Assembly (NCBI RefSeq): GCF_000426825.1
Contig: NZ_AUGC01000001.1
Span: 1-64,000, forward strand
Length of the DNA: 64,000 bases
DNA from: Thermonema rossianum DSM 10300
Lineage (GTDB): Bacteria > Bacteroidota > Bacteroidia > Cytophagales > Thermonemataceae
Direction: 5' to 3'
The notes beneath the pieces were generated by a model that was not told the origin of the DNA, did not search any database, and worked only from the letters and a program-made list of their open reading frames with translations. This document shows positions 6,808 through 16,100 of this stretch, one piece after another (the first letter of the stretch is position 1; every line of letters starts with the position of its first letter). The position numbers and the translations under genes were made by a program.

Positions 6808-8146
6808 GGTCAAACAGGAGTCTTTCACCGGTGATGGATTCGTCGAATTGCCCGTTGGCATAGGCCAGGTGTCCCGAAACAATGGTGTGTGTGATGGTAG
6901 CCGGGAAGGTAAAGCCTTCCAGTGGCGACCAGCCACATTTATAATGTATGTTTTCTTTTTCGATGGTAAAAGGCGCGTTCATGTCGAAGAGTACAAGGTC
7001 TGCCCAGTAGCCTTCACGCAAGAAGCCCCGCTCGCTAATGTTGAAGCAAGTGGCAGGGGCATGGCACATCTTTTCTACTATCTTGGGCAGTGTAATCCAG
7101 TCTTGGCGGGCAAAGTGCAGCATAATCAGCAGGGAGTGTTGCACCAAAGGCAAGCCGGAGGGGGCTTCCCAGTAAGAGCGCTGCTTTTCTTCCCATGTGT
7201 GTGGGGCATGGTCAGTGGCTATCACATCGAAGTAGTCTTCGTGGAGGGCAGTCCACAATGCCTCCCGGTGTTTGGCTTCTTTAATAGCCGGGTTGCATTT
7301 GATGAGATTGCCCATCGGCTCGTAGTCGTCTTTTGAAAACCACAGATGATGCACACAGACCTCTGCGGTGATGCGCTTTTCGCGCAGTGGCGTTTGGTTA
7401 TCAAAAAGGAAGACCTCGTCGCCGGTAGATATATGTAAAATATGAAGACGGGTATTGTATTTCTTTGCCAGCTCTACTGCCATGCGCGAAGACTTAAGGC
7501 AGGCTTCCACATTGCGAATTTCGGGGTGGATGGAAGCCGGTGGGTTTTCGCCGTACTTCTCACGGTAAGCAGCCATGTTGGCACGTATGGTGGCTTCGTC
7601 TTCACAGTGGGTAGCAATCAATAGGGGCGCTTCTTTAAACAGGTTTTCCAATGTGTGGTAATCATCTACCAGCATATTGCCCGTGGAGCTGCCCATAAAT
7701 ACTTTAATGCCGCATACACGCTTGGGGTCGGTGCGCAGTACCTCGTCGAGGTTATCGTTCGAAGCCCCCATGTAAAAGGAATAGTTGGCCAGCGAACGGC
7801 GTGCCGCTATTTGGTATTTTTCTTCGAGCAGCTCTTGGGTAAGAGTGGGCGGCTTGGTATTGGGCATTTCCATGAAGGTGGTTACGCCGCCGGCAACGGC
7901 CGCTTTGGCTTCGGTATATATTTCGGCTTTATGAGTGAGCCCGGGTTCACGAAAATGCACTTGGTCGTCAATAACGCCCGGCATGAGAAACTTGCCGGCG
8001 GCATCAATGACCATATCGGCTTGTAAGTGGCTGAGGTTGTCGTCGATGCGTTCGATGCGTCCGTTCTTTACGAAAACATCTGTTTCAAAAATACTACCTT
8101 CATTGATAGCCCGGCAGTTGAGTAAAAGAATGCTTTTGCGACTCAT
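6800..8146 (-). CDS. pyrC: Dihydroorotase, Bacteroidota type
   Basis: It encodes 448 residues of the amidohydrolase superfamily, converting N-carbamoyl-aspartate to dihydroorotate in pyrimidine synthesis. Visible motifs are GVIDDQVHFREPGLT (57-71), MEMPNT (92-97), GIKVFMGSS (likely carboxylated Lys), ATHCEDE, LHILHIST and ATDHAPH. The first metal-site motif reads QVH where the canonical form is HxH, so one usual zinc ligand is a Gln. This matches my memory of Bacteroidota sequences, but an alternative metal site or an allantoinase-like activity should be kept in mind. The start lies 3 nt after the obgE stop and the end overlaps the EnvC-like gene. Confidence 0.88.
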   Translation of the reverse strand: MSRKSILLLNCRAINEGSIFETDVFVKNGRIERIDDNLSHLQADMVIDAAGKFLMPGVIDDQVHFREPGLTHKAEIYTEAKAAVAGGVTTFMEMPNTKPPTLTQELLEEKYQIAARRSLANYSFYMGASNDNLDEVLRTDPKRVCGIKVFMGSSTGNMLVDDYHTLENLFKEAPLLIATHCEDEATIRANMAAYREKYGENPPASIHPEIRNVEACLKSSRMAVELAKKYNTRLHILHISTGDEVFLFDNQTPLREKRITAEVCVHHLWFSKDDYEPMGNLIKCNPAIKEAKHREALWTALHEDYFDVIATDHAPHTWEEKQRSYWEAPSGLPLVQHSLLIMLHFARQDWITLPKIVEKMCHAPATCFNISERGFLREGYWADLVLFDMNAPFTIEKENIHYKCGWSPLEGFTFPATITHTIVSGHLAYANGQFDESITGERLLFDRD

Positions 8147-8149
8147 ATG

Positions 8150-9142
8150 TTAAGAATGTAATTGTTTCCAAATAATGTCTTTGAGTAGTTGCAGATTTTT
8201 GCCTGTTATCGAAGATATGAAAATAGACGGAATATCGGTAGGGAGTGTTTGGCGTATTTCTTCTTCCAGCTCGTCGTCCAGCATGTCGGATTTAGAAATT
8301 GCCAATATGCGTCGCTTGTCCAACAACTCAGGATTGTATTTTTCCAATTCTTTGAGCAAAGTATGGTACTCGGCTACTATGTCTTGGGCATCGGCAGGCA
8401 CCAAGAAAAGCAAAAGCGAGTTGCGTTCAATGTGGCGCAAGAAGCGAATACCCAAGCCCTTGCCTTCGGCAGCGCCCTCAATAATGCCCGGAATGTCGGC
8501 CATGACAAACGACTGGTAGTCGCGGTAAGGCACTACGCCCAGGTTGGGGGTGAGGGTGGTAAACGGATAGTCTGCAATTTCGGGTTTGGCCGCCGAGACA
8601 GCCGAAAGCAGGGTAGATTTGCCCGCATTCGGGAAGCCCACCAAGCCCACATCAGCCAGCAGTTTCAGCTCCAGGATAATCCATTTTTCAATGCCCGGCT
8701 CACCGGGTTGGGCGTAGCGTGGGGTTTGGCGTGTCGATGATTTGAAGTGTTGGTTGCCCAAGCCACCACGCCCGCCGGGCAACAATATTTTTTCTTCGCC
8801 GTCTTCGGTGATTTCAAGCAGTATTTCACCGGTTTCCGCATCGCGTGCGATGGTGCCCAAAGGTACTTCTATGATTTCGTCTTTACCACTGGCCCCTGTT
8901 TTGTTGTTTCCCGCACCGGGCTGTCCGTTTTCGGCACGTATATGTTTGCGGTATTTCAAATGCAGAAGCGTCCACAGTTGCGCGTTGCCACGCAAGATGA
9001 TATGCCCACCGCGTCCACCGTCGCCTCCATCAGGACCGCCCTTATTGATGAACTTTTCGCGATGGAAATGCACGGCTCCTGCCCCGCCTTTACCGGAGCG
9101 GAAGCATATCTTAACGTAATCAATGAAGTTAGGTGAACTCAC
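8150..9142 (-). CDS. obgE: Obg-family GTPase
   Basis: Starting at GTG 9140-9142 (product begins [20 protein letters not shown]) it has 330 residues. It has the glycine-rich Obg fold (to about 158), followed by a G domain with GFPNAGKST (P loop), FTTLTPNLG (switch I), DIPGIIEGA (G3) and SKSD in place of the usual NKxD (G4). There is no C-terminal OCT extension, giving the short form common in Bacteroidota. Obg acts in 50S assembly and stress or ppGpp signalling. The frame is open 11 codons further upstream, but the conserved N-terminus favours the GTG. It is first in the obgE-pyrC-envC-panB cluster. Confidence 0.93.
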   Translation of the reverse strand: MSSPNFIDYVKICFRSGKGGAGAVHFHREKFINKGGPDGGDGGRGGHIILRGNAQLWTLLHLKYRKHIRAENGQPGAGNNKTGASGKDEIIEVPLGTIARDAETGEILLEITEDGEEKILLPGGRGGLGNQHFKSSTRQTPRYAQPGEPGIEKWIILELKLLADVGLVGFPNAGKSTLLSAVSAAKPEIADYPFTTLTPNLGVVPYRDYQSFVMADIPGIIEGAAEGKGLGIRFLRHIERNSLLLFLVPADAQDIVAEYHTLLKELEKYNPELLDKRRILAISKSDMLDDELEEEIRQTLPTDIPSIFISSITGKNLQLLKDIIWKQLHS

Positions 9143-9221
9143 AGCCTTTTGTATTTTATGTACAAAGGTAAGCAAAAGTTGAGTGAGAGTAAGAAAAAGG
9201 CTTATGTTTCAGATGAAAGGC

Positions 9222-9256
9222 AAAAAAAAGCTGCCTTTCATCTTTGAAAGACAGCC
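9222..9256 (-). terminator. Rho-independent terminator after the ureohydrolase gene
   Basis: On the minus strand an 11-bp stem (GCTGTCTTTCA with GGCAGC-side partner, one G-U pair) and a 4-nt loop is followed by eight T. It separates the ureohydrolase gene from obgE. Confidence 0.85.
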
Positions 9257-9283
9257 TTGAAAAAGCATGCAGCGGTGGCGGCA

Positions 9284-10252
9284 TCAACTAAGCACCGCCG
9301 CCGCTGCTTTTTCCAGTGCTTGTATGGCCGTTTGTAAAATGCCGAAGGCTACTTCTGCCATGCGGTTGCCTTTGTCATCCAAGGTGGGGTTGATTTCCAC
9401 CATTTCCCAGCAAACTACTTTTTCATTTTCGCACAACAAACGGTTGATTTCTTGGGCTTCTTCTGCGGTCAGTCCGTTGGCTACGGGGGTGCCGGTGCCC
9501 TTTGAAATGGCGCTGTCCATACTATCCACATCAAAAGATACGTAAACAATATCGCAGTTTTCCAGGTATTGAAGTGCCTGGTTCACGGTGTGTGCTGCCC
9601 CATGACGGCGCACGTCTTCTACCGATATGTGTGGAATATGATTCCTTTCAATAAGGAAGGCTTCTTCCGGCTCGAAGCTGCGCAGCCCGATAAATACAAT
9701 GTCTTCGGGCAGTATGTGTTTGCCGCCGGCCAAGTCTTTTAATTTGTTCCAGCATTCAATGGTTTCTGCTTGCGGGGCATTGCGCTTGCAGGCCAGGTTG
9801 TCTTCGCCCAGTGCCAATGCCAGGGGCATGCCGTGCATGTTTCCGGAAGGGGTCGTATAAGGCGAATGCAGGTCGGCATGGGCATCGATCCACACTACGC
9901 CCAGGCGCTTGCCGGGATAGGCGCGCATCAAAGCAAAGATGGTGGCGGCAGCCGTAGAGTGGTCACCTGCCAACACTACATTGCGGGTATAGGTGCGCAA
10001 CGATTTCTCTATTTCACGGCTGATACCATGGGCAATGCGTGTATAGGCGTCGATATAATGTGCATGACGATAAGGGCTTTCGTCATAGAGCACATCGTTT
10101 TCATGGGGAACGTATTGGATAGGATAATGTTTAAACAAAGGATTGTGTTGAGTCCAGCCCACGACCTTCAATGCCTCTATGCCCAAGCTGGCACCCCGTG
10201 TGCCTGCCCCTATTTCCGAAGGTACACCTACTATATTTACTTTGCGTTCCAT
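9284..10252 (-). CDS. Arginase/agmatinase-family ureohydrolase, probably arginase
   Basis: It encodes 322 residues of the Mn2+-dependent ureohydrolase family. The opening VNIVGVPSEIGAGTRGASLG is arginase-like. Binuclear metal motifs are AGDHST, IDAHADLHSP and SFDVDSMD, and the C-terminal EMVEINPTLD is also characteristic. It would split arginine into ornithine and urea, or agmatine into putrescine and urea. It is divergent from speA at 10412, which makes agmatine, so the substrate matters. The N-terminal GAGTRGASLG favours arginase, but agmatinase is possible. No urease genes are in the window. Confidence 0.85.
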   Translation of the reverse strand: MERKVNIVGVPSEIGAGTRGASLGIEALKVVGWTQHNPLFKHYPIQYVPHENDVLYDESPYRHAHYIDAYTRIAHGISREIEKSLRTYTRNVVLAGDHSTAAATIFALMRAYPGKRLGVVWIDAHADLHSPYTTPSGNMHGMPLALALGEDNLACKRNAPQAETIECWNKLKDLAGGKHILPEDIVFIGLRSFEPEEAFLIERNHIPHISVEDVRRHGAAHTVNQALQYLENCDIVYVSFDVDSMDSAISKGTGTPVANGLTAEEAQEINRLLCENEKVVCWEMVEINPTLDDKGNRMAEVAFGILQTAIQALEKAAAAVLS

Positions 10253-10411
10253 AACTATGTTGTTTTTTTATGAGCTTGCTACATATCTGAAAAGAAAAAA
10301 TAAGGTACTACTCAAATGAAATGAGTATTTACAGAAACAAAAGCGTTTTACTTTTCAGAATTTAGCTAAATTCGTGTCTCTGAATGAGTGGCAAATAACT
10401 AATAACGTGCA
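10253..10411. other. Shared divergent promoter region, ureohydrolase/speA
   Basis: This 159-bp AT-rich gap must contain both promoters. On the plus strand TAAATTCG near 10368 is one base from the Bacteroidota -7 consensus TAnnTTTG. On the minus strand TACCTTAT near 10302 is a weaker match. No operator palindrome was seen. Confidence 0.35.
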
Positions 10412-11809
10412 ATGAAAACATACCGTGAACTGATTGAACAGACCTTTTACTTTCCCACCCAAGAGTTTCGGGTTGAAGACGATGAACTGCTGTTTAACGA
10501 AGTGCCTTTAATGGAGCTGGTAAGCACCTACGGCACGCCTACCAAGCTGACTTATTTGCCGAAAATTAGTGAAAAGATTCAAGAAAGTAAAAGGTTATTT
10601 AATAATGCCATTAAAAAGTATAAATATTCCGGGAATTACACCTACTGTTACTGCACGAAGTCGTCGCACTTCTCTTTTGTGATAGAAGAAGCTTTAAAGA
10701 ACGATATACATCTTGAAACGTCTTCTGCCTACGATATTCCTATCATTTGGAGCGTTCACCGCAAAGGACTTTTCGGCAAAGACCGTTACATTGTATGCAA
10801 CGGCTACAAACGGCCGCTATACACACAGTATATCCGCGAGTTGCTGGAAGCCGGTTTCGAAAACTGCATTCCGGTATTGGATAATTTGAAGGAAATAGAT
10901 GCTTACGAAGATGTGGATGTAAAAGAAGTGAAGTTGGGCATCCGCATTGCTGCCGACGAAGAGCCGAATTTTGAGTTTTACACTTCCCGTTTGGGCGTGC
11001 GTTATAGCGACATTGACCGCCTCTATCGTGAGCGCATTGCGCACCACCCGAAGTTTAAACTCAAGATGCTACACTTTTTCATTAACACGGGCATTAAAGA
11101 TACCGCGTATTACTGGAGTGAGCTGAGCCGCTTTATGTATAAATACTGCGAGCTGAAAAAGGTATGCCCCGACCTGGACACCGTGGATATAGGTGGTGGT
11201 TTTCCCATTAAGAACTCTCTGCAGTTTGAATATGATTACGAGTACATGATTGAACAAATTGTATCCAACATTAAATGGATATGCGAGAAAAATCATGTGC
11301 CCGTGCCCAACATATTTACCGAGTTCGGCTCTTTTACCGTAGGTGAAAGCGGTGCTGTTTTGTACAAAATCATTGACCAAAAGTTGCAAAACGACAAAGA
11401 GCTGTGGTATATGATTGACGGCTCTTTCATTACGCACCTGCCCGATGTATGGGGCATCAACCAAAAATTTATTTTGTTGCCCCTGAACCATTGGGACAAG
11501 CCTTTCCATAAAGTAAACCTTGGCGGCCTGACCTGCGACAGCCTGGACTACTACAACTCCGAAGCGCACAGCTCCGAAGTGTTCTTGCCGGTTATCGAAA
11601 ATGAGGATGAACCTTTGTATATAGGCTTTTTCCATACCGGTGCTTATCAAGAGTCGTTGGGCGGCTATGGGGGCATTCAGCATTGCCTGGTGCCGGCGCC
11701 CCAGCATGTCATTGTTGACAGAGACGAGCAGGGAAAAGTGCGCTCCCGTCTGTTTGCGCCTGAGCAAAGCAGTGAATCTATGCTGCGTTTGTTGGGATAT
11801 ACTTCCTAA
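10412..11809 (+). CDS. speA: Arginine decarboxylase (PLP fold type III, SpeA-like, short form)
   Basis: It encodes 465 residues, shorter than E. coli SpeA (about 658). The PLP lysine is in YCTKSSHF (K83). GGGFP (IDIGGGFPIK-like, about residue 260) binds the cofactor phosphate, and a late GLTCDSLD supplies the second-subunit active-site Cys-Asp. It would decarboxylate arginine to agmatine for polyamine synthesis. The inserted domain of long SpeA proteins is missing, as in several Bacteroidota. It faces the ureohydrolase gene across 159 bp. A small lipoprotein gene follows. Confidence 0.9.
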   Translation: MKTYRELIEQTFYFPTQEFRVEDDELLFNEVPLMELVSTYGTPTKLTYLPKISEKIQESKRLFNNAIKKYKYSGNYTYCYCTKSSHFSFVIEEALKNDIHLETSSAYDIPIIWSVHRKGLFGKDRYIVCNGYKRPLYTQYIRELLEAGFENCIPVLDNLKEIDAYEDVDVKEVKLGIRIAADEEPNFEFYTSRLGVRYSDIDRLYRERIAHHPKFKLKMLHFFINTGIKDTAYYWSELSRFMYKYCELKKVCPDLDTVDIGGGFPIKNSLQFEYDYEYMIEQIVSNIKWICEKNHVPVPNIFTEFGSFTVGESGAVLYKIIDQKLQNDKELWYMIDGSFITHLPDVWGINQKFILLPLNHWDKPFHKVNLGGLTCDSLDYYNSEAHSSEVFLPVIENEDEPLYIGFFHTGAYQESLGGYGGIQHCLVPAPQHVIVDRDEQGKVRSRLFAPEQSSESMLRLLGYTS

Positions 11810-11874
11810 TTAGGCGCGATTTTTGTAACTTAATACCTCGTATTCCGTTTGTGTAAAAAAAATCAGAAAGTGTT

Positions 11875-12000
11875 ATGAAGAAGTTCGTTGCTTTTTTGCT
11901 TCTTGCCGGGCTGTTGGGGCTTTCCTCCTGTGCAAAACGTTATACTTGCCCTACTTACATTAAAGATACGAAGACCGCCAAGCAGGAGGTGCGCTCTTAA
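11875..12000 (+). CDS. Small lipoprotein, 41 residues
   Basis: ATG 11875 to TAA 12000. Residues 1-18 form a lipoprotein signal (Lys-Lys, then a hydrophobic stretch) with lipobox LSSC (16-19). The mature part is only about 23 residues: CAKRYTCPTYIKDTKTAK. It contains one further Cys and is basic. Small lipoproteins of this type are frequent in Bacteroidota, and no function is known to me. It lies 65 nt after speA and may share its transcript. Confidence 0.7.
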   Translation: MKKFVAFLLLAGLLGLSSCAKRYTCPTYIKDTKTAKQEVRS

Positions 12001-12013
12001 AGTGAAGCGCCTT

Positions 12014-12550
12014 TTAATCTCTTCTTTCCGGTACGCTCAATATGATTTCGCTTGCCTCTGCCAGTGAATGAGCAACATAGTCTGCTGATTCGCAGGCAGA
12101 TTCTTTTTTGTCTTTAATGAAAATGGTGCGCAAGCCTACTTTTTGAGCGGCTTCTATATCCCGGATGCTGTCGCCCACCATCCAAGACCGTGCAGCACAT
12201 ATACGATGCAAGGCAATGGCTCTTTCCAGCATCAGGCTGTGCGGCTTGAATGCCAGCGAGCGGCTGACAGAAGGGTGTATGGGCGCAAAAAACAAATCGT
12301 CGAGCGTAATGCCACATTGCTGCATAAGATAATGATGGCAGCGCAAGACGTCCGCGGTGTCGTAAAGCCCTTTGCTAATGCCTCCTTGGTTGGTCACTAC
12401 GATAAGCCGGAAGCCTGCGCCTTGTAGCTTGTGCAAACTTTCACAAACGCCGGGCAAGATGTCGAAATCTTCAGGACGATAGGTGTACTCACCCCGTTCG
12501 CGATTCAGGACCCCGTCTCGATCAAGAAAAACAGCTCTATGTAGTAACAT
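12014..12550 (-). CDS. gmhB: HAD-family histidinol/heptose-bisphosphate phosphatase (GmhB-like)
   Basis: Starting at ATG 12548-12550 (ten codons downstream of an alternative ATG at 12580), it has 178 residues. FLDRDGVLN (8-16) holds the two catalytic Asp residues of HAD phosphatases; VVTNQGGISKG and MVGDSIRDIEAA supply motifs II and IV. Removal of the 7-phosphate from D-glycero-D-manno-heptose 1,7-bisphosphate for LPS core is the likely reaction; the related histidinol-phosphatase cannot be excluded, as the usual four-Cys zinc loop is not clear. It is convergent with the small lipoprotein gene. Confidence 0.8.
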   Translation of the reverse strand: MLLHRAVFLDRDGVLNRERGEYTYRPEDFDILPGVCESLHKLQGAGFRLIVVTNQGGISKGLYDTADVLRCHHYLMQQCGITLDDLFFAPIHPSVSRSLAFKPHSLMLERAIALHRICAARSWMVGDSIRDIEAAQKVGLRTIFIKDKKESACESADYVAHSLAEASEIILSVPERRD

Positions 12551-12693
12551 GCAATTACTTTTTTTATTTCTTTTTTGCAAAGTTGGTCTTTTTTTGAAAA
12601 AATTTTGGCAAACAAACCTTTCCGTTCTTTGAGAGTTTTCAACATTTTTCTAATATTGAACAGCTCAAACCCCCATTAGAAAACTGATGACCC

Positions 12694-14133
12694 ATGGCAA
12701 AGCTGAAGAATATAATTAAACAACTTTCAAAGGAGGATTTTGAAAATATTTACAATTCTCTGATGGAAAGCAGCGCGGAGAAGTCTGCCTATCTGCTTAA
12801 ATTTTTATACCAGAACAAGCTCCCCGATTCCAAAATCATGGAGGAGTTGGACGTGAACTCCAATGCGTACTATACATTGCGCTCACGTCTGAATCAAAAG
12901 ATTGAAGAATACCTGCTTGAGCAGATTGAAAGCCCGCGCACGGACTTGTTAAAAAAGGTGGCAAACATTACCGAAGTGGTATTCACCAAAAAGCGTCCTA
13001 TCATCATTGCCACCCTCAAAAAGCTTGAAAAAGAGCTGAAGGACTTCGACCTGTCAAATGAGCTGACGATTGTATATAAAACCCTCAAACGCTTACATGT
13101 TCACCAGCCCGAGCAATACTACAACTATTCGCAGCTTTACAACCGTCACGTGGCTTACATGCTTTCGGTAGATAAAGCCGAGATGCTCATTACCGAGTAT
13201 TTCAAAAAATATGGCGATTACTTCTTTACCCAAGATGAAACCGACAAGCTGGAGCTGACGCTCATGCGCAAAGAGCTGCTGAGCACCGCCAAGCTCTATG
13301 AGTCACACCGGCTTTACGTGTACAAGGCTTGTGTGGATATCTTCCATCGCTTGTTTGTGGAGGCGGAAGAAAGCATGGACGACGAGCCCATAGAAGACAT
13401 GCTGCAACGTGCTTCGGAAGTCTTCTCCATGTACAACGTGGACCCCATTTACTATCACCTGCAGATAGTATTCGAATTCCTGCGTTTGGAATACTATAAC
13501 CATTATAAAGTATATCGCAAGGTAGAAGATTACTTCGATGAAGTAAACGATTCCTTGTCCAGCCTGTTAACAAACTATCCGCTTTATACTTTCCCCGCAC
13601 GCTTTCTTTATACCAAAATAGAGCGCCACTTGCGCATGGGCTCGGAGCAAGATATTTATCCGGAAAACGAAGCACTCTTTTACGACTTCGAACCCGATAA
13701 GAACGACTTGCCCACTTATGTGAGCTACGTTTGCTACCGGGCTTTGAGCTGTTATTACGTAAAAGAGTTCAAAGAAGCAGCCAAGTGGCTGAATGACCTG
13801 CTCAACGATGTATCTTTGAAGAAATATCCTTTCGTGCATATGAATGTGAAGCTGCTGCTGGCGCTGCAATATTGCATGCTACACGATATCGAGCTGTTCA
13901 ATCAGTTGGCAAGCAGCATTCAACGGCAAATACGCTTGCACGGCAAAGAGAACTGCCCCTATGAAGTGGGCTTCTTGAAAATATTGAAAACCTTGACCAG
14001 CCCGAATAAACGTAACAAACCGGAAAAGGTGCGCGCCTTAGCCAACAAGCTAAGCCAAGCAATGCCACGTCTCTTCTGTCCCGTGCAGTATGTGAAAATA
14101 GACGAGGAATTTATAAATTGGGCACTTTCTTAA
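12694..14133 (+). CDS. Conserved helical protein of unknown function
   Basis: It encodes 479 residues with no signal peptide or membrane segment, so it is cytoplasmic. It is rich in Leu, Tyr, Lys and Glu and predicted almost entirely helical. Spacing of Tyr-Leu helices (for example YYHLQIVFEFLRLEYYNHYKV-type stretches around 250-270 and 340-390) suggests a TPR-like or other alpha-solenoid repeat. The N-terminal 60 residues (SKEDFENIYNSLMES, then DSKIMEELDVNSNAYYTLRSRL) resemble a winged-helix or sigma-like segment, but no family is recognised. It stands alone, 34 nt before icd. A regulatory or scaffolding role would be a guess. Confidence 0.75.
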   Translation: MAKLKNIIKQLSKEDFENIYNSLMESSAEKSAYLLKFLYQNKLPDSKIMEELDVNSNAYYTLRSRLNQKIEEYLLEQIESPRTDLLKKVANITEVVFTKKRPIIIATLKKLEKELKDFDLSNELTIVYKTLKRLHVHQPEQYYNYSQLYNRHVAYMLSVDKAEMLITEYFKKYGDYFFTQDETDKLELTLMRKELLSTAKLYESHRLYVYKACVDIFHRLFVEAEESMDDEPIEDMLQRASEVFSMYNVDPIYYHLQIVFEFLRLEYYNHYKVYRKVEDYFDEVNDSLSSLLTNYPLYTFPARFLYTKIERHLRMGSEQDIYPENEALFYDFEPDKNDLPTYVSYVCYRALSCYYVKEFKEAAKWLNDLLNDVSLKKYPFVHMNVKLLLALQYCMLHDIELFNQLASSIQRQIRLHGKENCPYEVGFLKILKTLTSPNKRNKPEKVRALANKLSQAMPRLFCPVQYVKIDEEFINWALS

Positions 14134-14166
14134 TTTTTACGGTTAAACAAAAACAACTTCCTATCT

Positions 14167-15393
14167 ATGAGTGGAGAAAAAATTACTATCCAGAACGGTA
14201 AACTCAATGTGCCTGATAATCCGGTTGTTCCTTTTATTGAAGGCGACGGTACCGGTGTTGATATTTGGCCTGCGGCTCAACGTGTGATTGATGCAGCAGT
14301 AGAAAAAGCATATGGTGGCAAACGACGCATTGTGTGGAAAGAAGTGCTGGCAGGCGAAAAGGCTTTTAACACCGTAGGCTCTTGGTTGCCGGAAGAAACC
14401 CTTCAAACGTTTAAAGAATATTTGGTAGGTATCAAAGGTCCTTTGACTACTCCCGTAGGCGGTGGCATTCGTTCTCTCAACGTGGCGCTGCGCCAAGAGT
14501 TGGATTTGTACGCCTGTGTGCGTCCGGTGCGTTGGTTTGAAGGCGTGCCTTCGCCCGTAAAGCACCCGGAACTCTGCGATATGGTGGTTTTCCGTGAAAA
14601 TACAGAGGATATTTACGCGGGCATAGAGTTTCAGGAAGGCACCGAAGACGTGAAAAAGTTTTTGGGATTGTTGAAGGATGCTTTCCCCGAGCGTTATAAA
14701 AAGATTCGCTTCCCGGAAACCTCAGGCATTGGCATAAAGCCGGTTTCTCGTGAGGGAACCGAGCGCTTGGTGCGTGCAGCCATCAATTATGCTTTTCAAT
14801 ACAAAAAGCCTTCGGTGACCCTTGTGCATAAAGGTAATATCATGAAGTTTACCGAAGGGGCTTTCCGTGACTGGGGATATGCCTTGGCAAAACGCGAATT
14901 TGGTGCAAAAGACTACGAAGGAGGTCCTTGGCAAATTATTGAAAAAGATGGTCATCAGGTCATTATCAAGGATGTGATTGCCGATGCATTCCTGCAGCAA
15001 ATTTTGTTGCGTCCCGCAGAATATTCTGTTATTGCCACATTGAATTTGAACGGCGACTATATTTCCGATGCCTTGGCTGCCATTGTGGGCGGTATAGGCA
15101 TTGCGCCCGGTGCAAACATCAACTACGATACCGGTGCTGCCATCTTCGAGGCTACCCATGGTACAGCGCCTAAATACGCCGGACAAGATAAAGTAAACCC
15201 CAGCTCAGTGATTTTGTCGGGGGCTATGATGCTCGAATATTTCGGTTGGACCGAAGCCGCCGACCTCATTTATAAGGGAATGACCGGAGCCATCTCCAAA
15301 AAACGCGTGACCTATGACTTCCACCGTTTAATGGAAGGGGCTACACTCTTGAAATGTTCTGAGTTTGGCGAAGAAATTGTAAATAATATGTAA
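14167..15393 (+). CDS. icd: NADP-dependent isocitrate dehydrogenase
   Basis: It encodes 408 residues of the homodimeric E. coli type, oxidising isocitrate to 2-oxoglutarate in the TCA cycle. The segment [16 protein letters not shown] includes Ser103, equivalent to E. coli Ser113, the substrate-binding and kinase-target residue. [22 protein letters not shown] (metal Asp residues) and GTAPKYAGQ (cofactor loop) are all present. No AceK-like kinase is in the window. A strong terminator follows. Confidence 0.97.
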   Translation: MSGEKITIQNGKLNVPDNPVVPFIEGDGTGVDIWPAAQRVIDAAVEKAYGGKRRIVWKEVLAGEKAFNTVGSWLPEETLQTFKEYLVGIKGPLTTPVGGGIRSLNVALRQELDLYACVRPVRWFEGVPSPVKHPELCDMVVFRENTEDIYAGIEFQEGTEDVKKFLGLLKDAFPERYKKIRFPETSGIGIKPVSREGTERLVRAAINYAFQYKKPSVTLVHKGNIMKFTEGAFRDWGYALAKREFGAKDYEGGPWQIIEKDGHQVIIKDVIADAFLQQILLRPAEYSVIATLNLNGDYISDALAAIVGGIGIAPGANINYDTGAAIFEATHGTAPKYAGQDKVNPSSVILSGAMMLEYFGWTEAADLIYKGMTGAISKKRVTYDFHRLMEGATLLKCSEFGEEIVNNM

Positions 15394-15423
15394 ACAAAAG
15401 TTTCTTTTTAGTATAAAATTTTG

Positions 15424-15453
15424 ATAAGCGGCTATATGGCCGCTTATTTTTTT
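15424..15453 (+). terminator. Rho-independent terminator after icd
   Basis: A perfect 9-bp stem (ATAAGCGGC/GCCGCTTAT, 15424-15432 and 15439-15447) with a 6-nt loop is followed by a T run. Confidence 0.9.
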
Positions 15454-15552
15454 GCACTTTTTTTGCTTGTATTACACTGTGAGAAAGTAGGCTTTTATGG
15501 TGTGGCATGGCAAGCCGGAATCCTTTATTTTTAGGTAGCGTATGAAAATCAG

Positions 15553-16017
15553 ATGGCTATGGCAAAACTACTTCTGTGCTTTTCGTTCATTCAGTTGTTT
15601 TCATGGACCTATAGCGGCAGGTCGCTGGTAGAGTTCGAACCGGTGCGGGGGTATGTATTTGTCGGACCAGATACGGACTTGACCATGCTTTTCTATACCA
15701 TCAAAAGCGAAGCGGAGTGGGCAAGTGTTTTTGAGCCCTATCCGGGGCACTACCCCAAGAAGGTAACACGTGTCGATTTTAATCGATACGATGCCATTGC
15801 ACTCATTAAAAACGGTTATGATTACTGGTTCTTACGTCCACAGAAAGTGGAAGTAGAAAACGGGGAGGTAAACCTCTTTTATGAAGCATACATTACAGAA
15901 AAAAATATCCCGTGGAAAGCTGCCATTCCTTTAATCGTGCTCATTCCAAAGGGGAAATACAAGGCAGTGCGTTTTATTGAAAACGGGCGTATTGTGAAGC
16001 GCTTGGAACACTACTAA
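15553..16017 (+). CDS. Exported protein of unknown function
   Basis: It encodes 154 residues with an N-terminal hydrophobic signal (about 1-21); M3 (15559) is an alternative start. The mature part is beta-rich with aromatic residues (GYDYWFLRPQKVEVENGEVNL) and no Cys. It looks like a small periplasmic or surface domain. No family is recognised. It lies between two terminators and is therefore a single-gene unit. The next gene is convergent. Confidence 0.65.
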   Translation: MAMAKLLLCFSFIQLFSWTYSGRSLVEFEPVRGYVFVGPDTDLTMLFYTIKSEAEWASVFEPYPGHYPKKVTRVDFNRYDAIALIKNGYDYWFLRPQKVEVENGEVNLFYEAYITEKNIPWKAAIPLIVLIPKGKYKAVRFIENGRIVKRLEHY

Positions 16018-16040
16018 AAGCCGGAAGCAAGAAAAAAATA

Positions 16041-16066
16041 AAAGGGAGCCCGAAAGCTCCCTTTTT
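16041..16066. terminator. Bidirectional terminator
   Basis: A 9-bp stem (AAAGGGAGC/GCTCCCTTT) and 6-nt loop with A runs on the left and T runs on the right serve both the exported-protein gene (+) and the carboxylase gene (-). Confidence 0.85.
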
Positions 16067-16100
16067 ATATTCAAAACAAGCCTGCTTGAATGCTCTTTCA

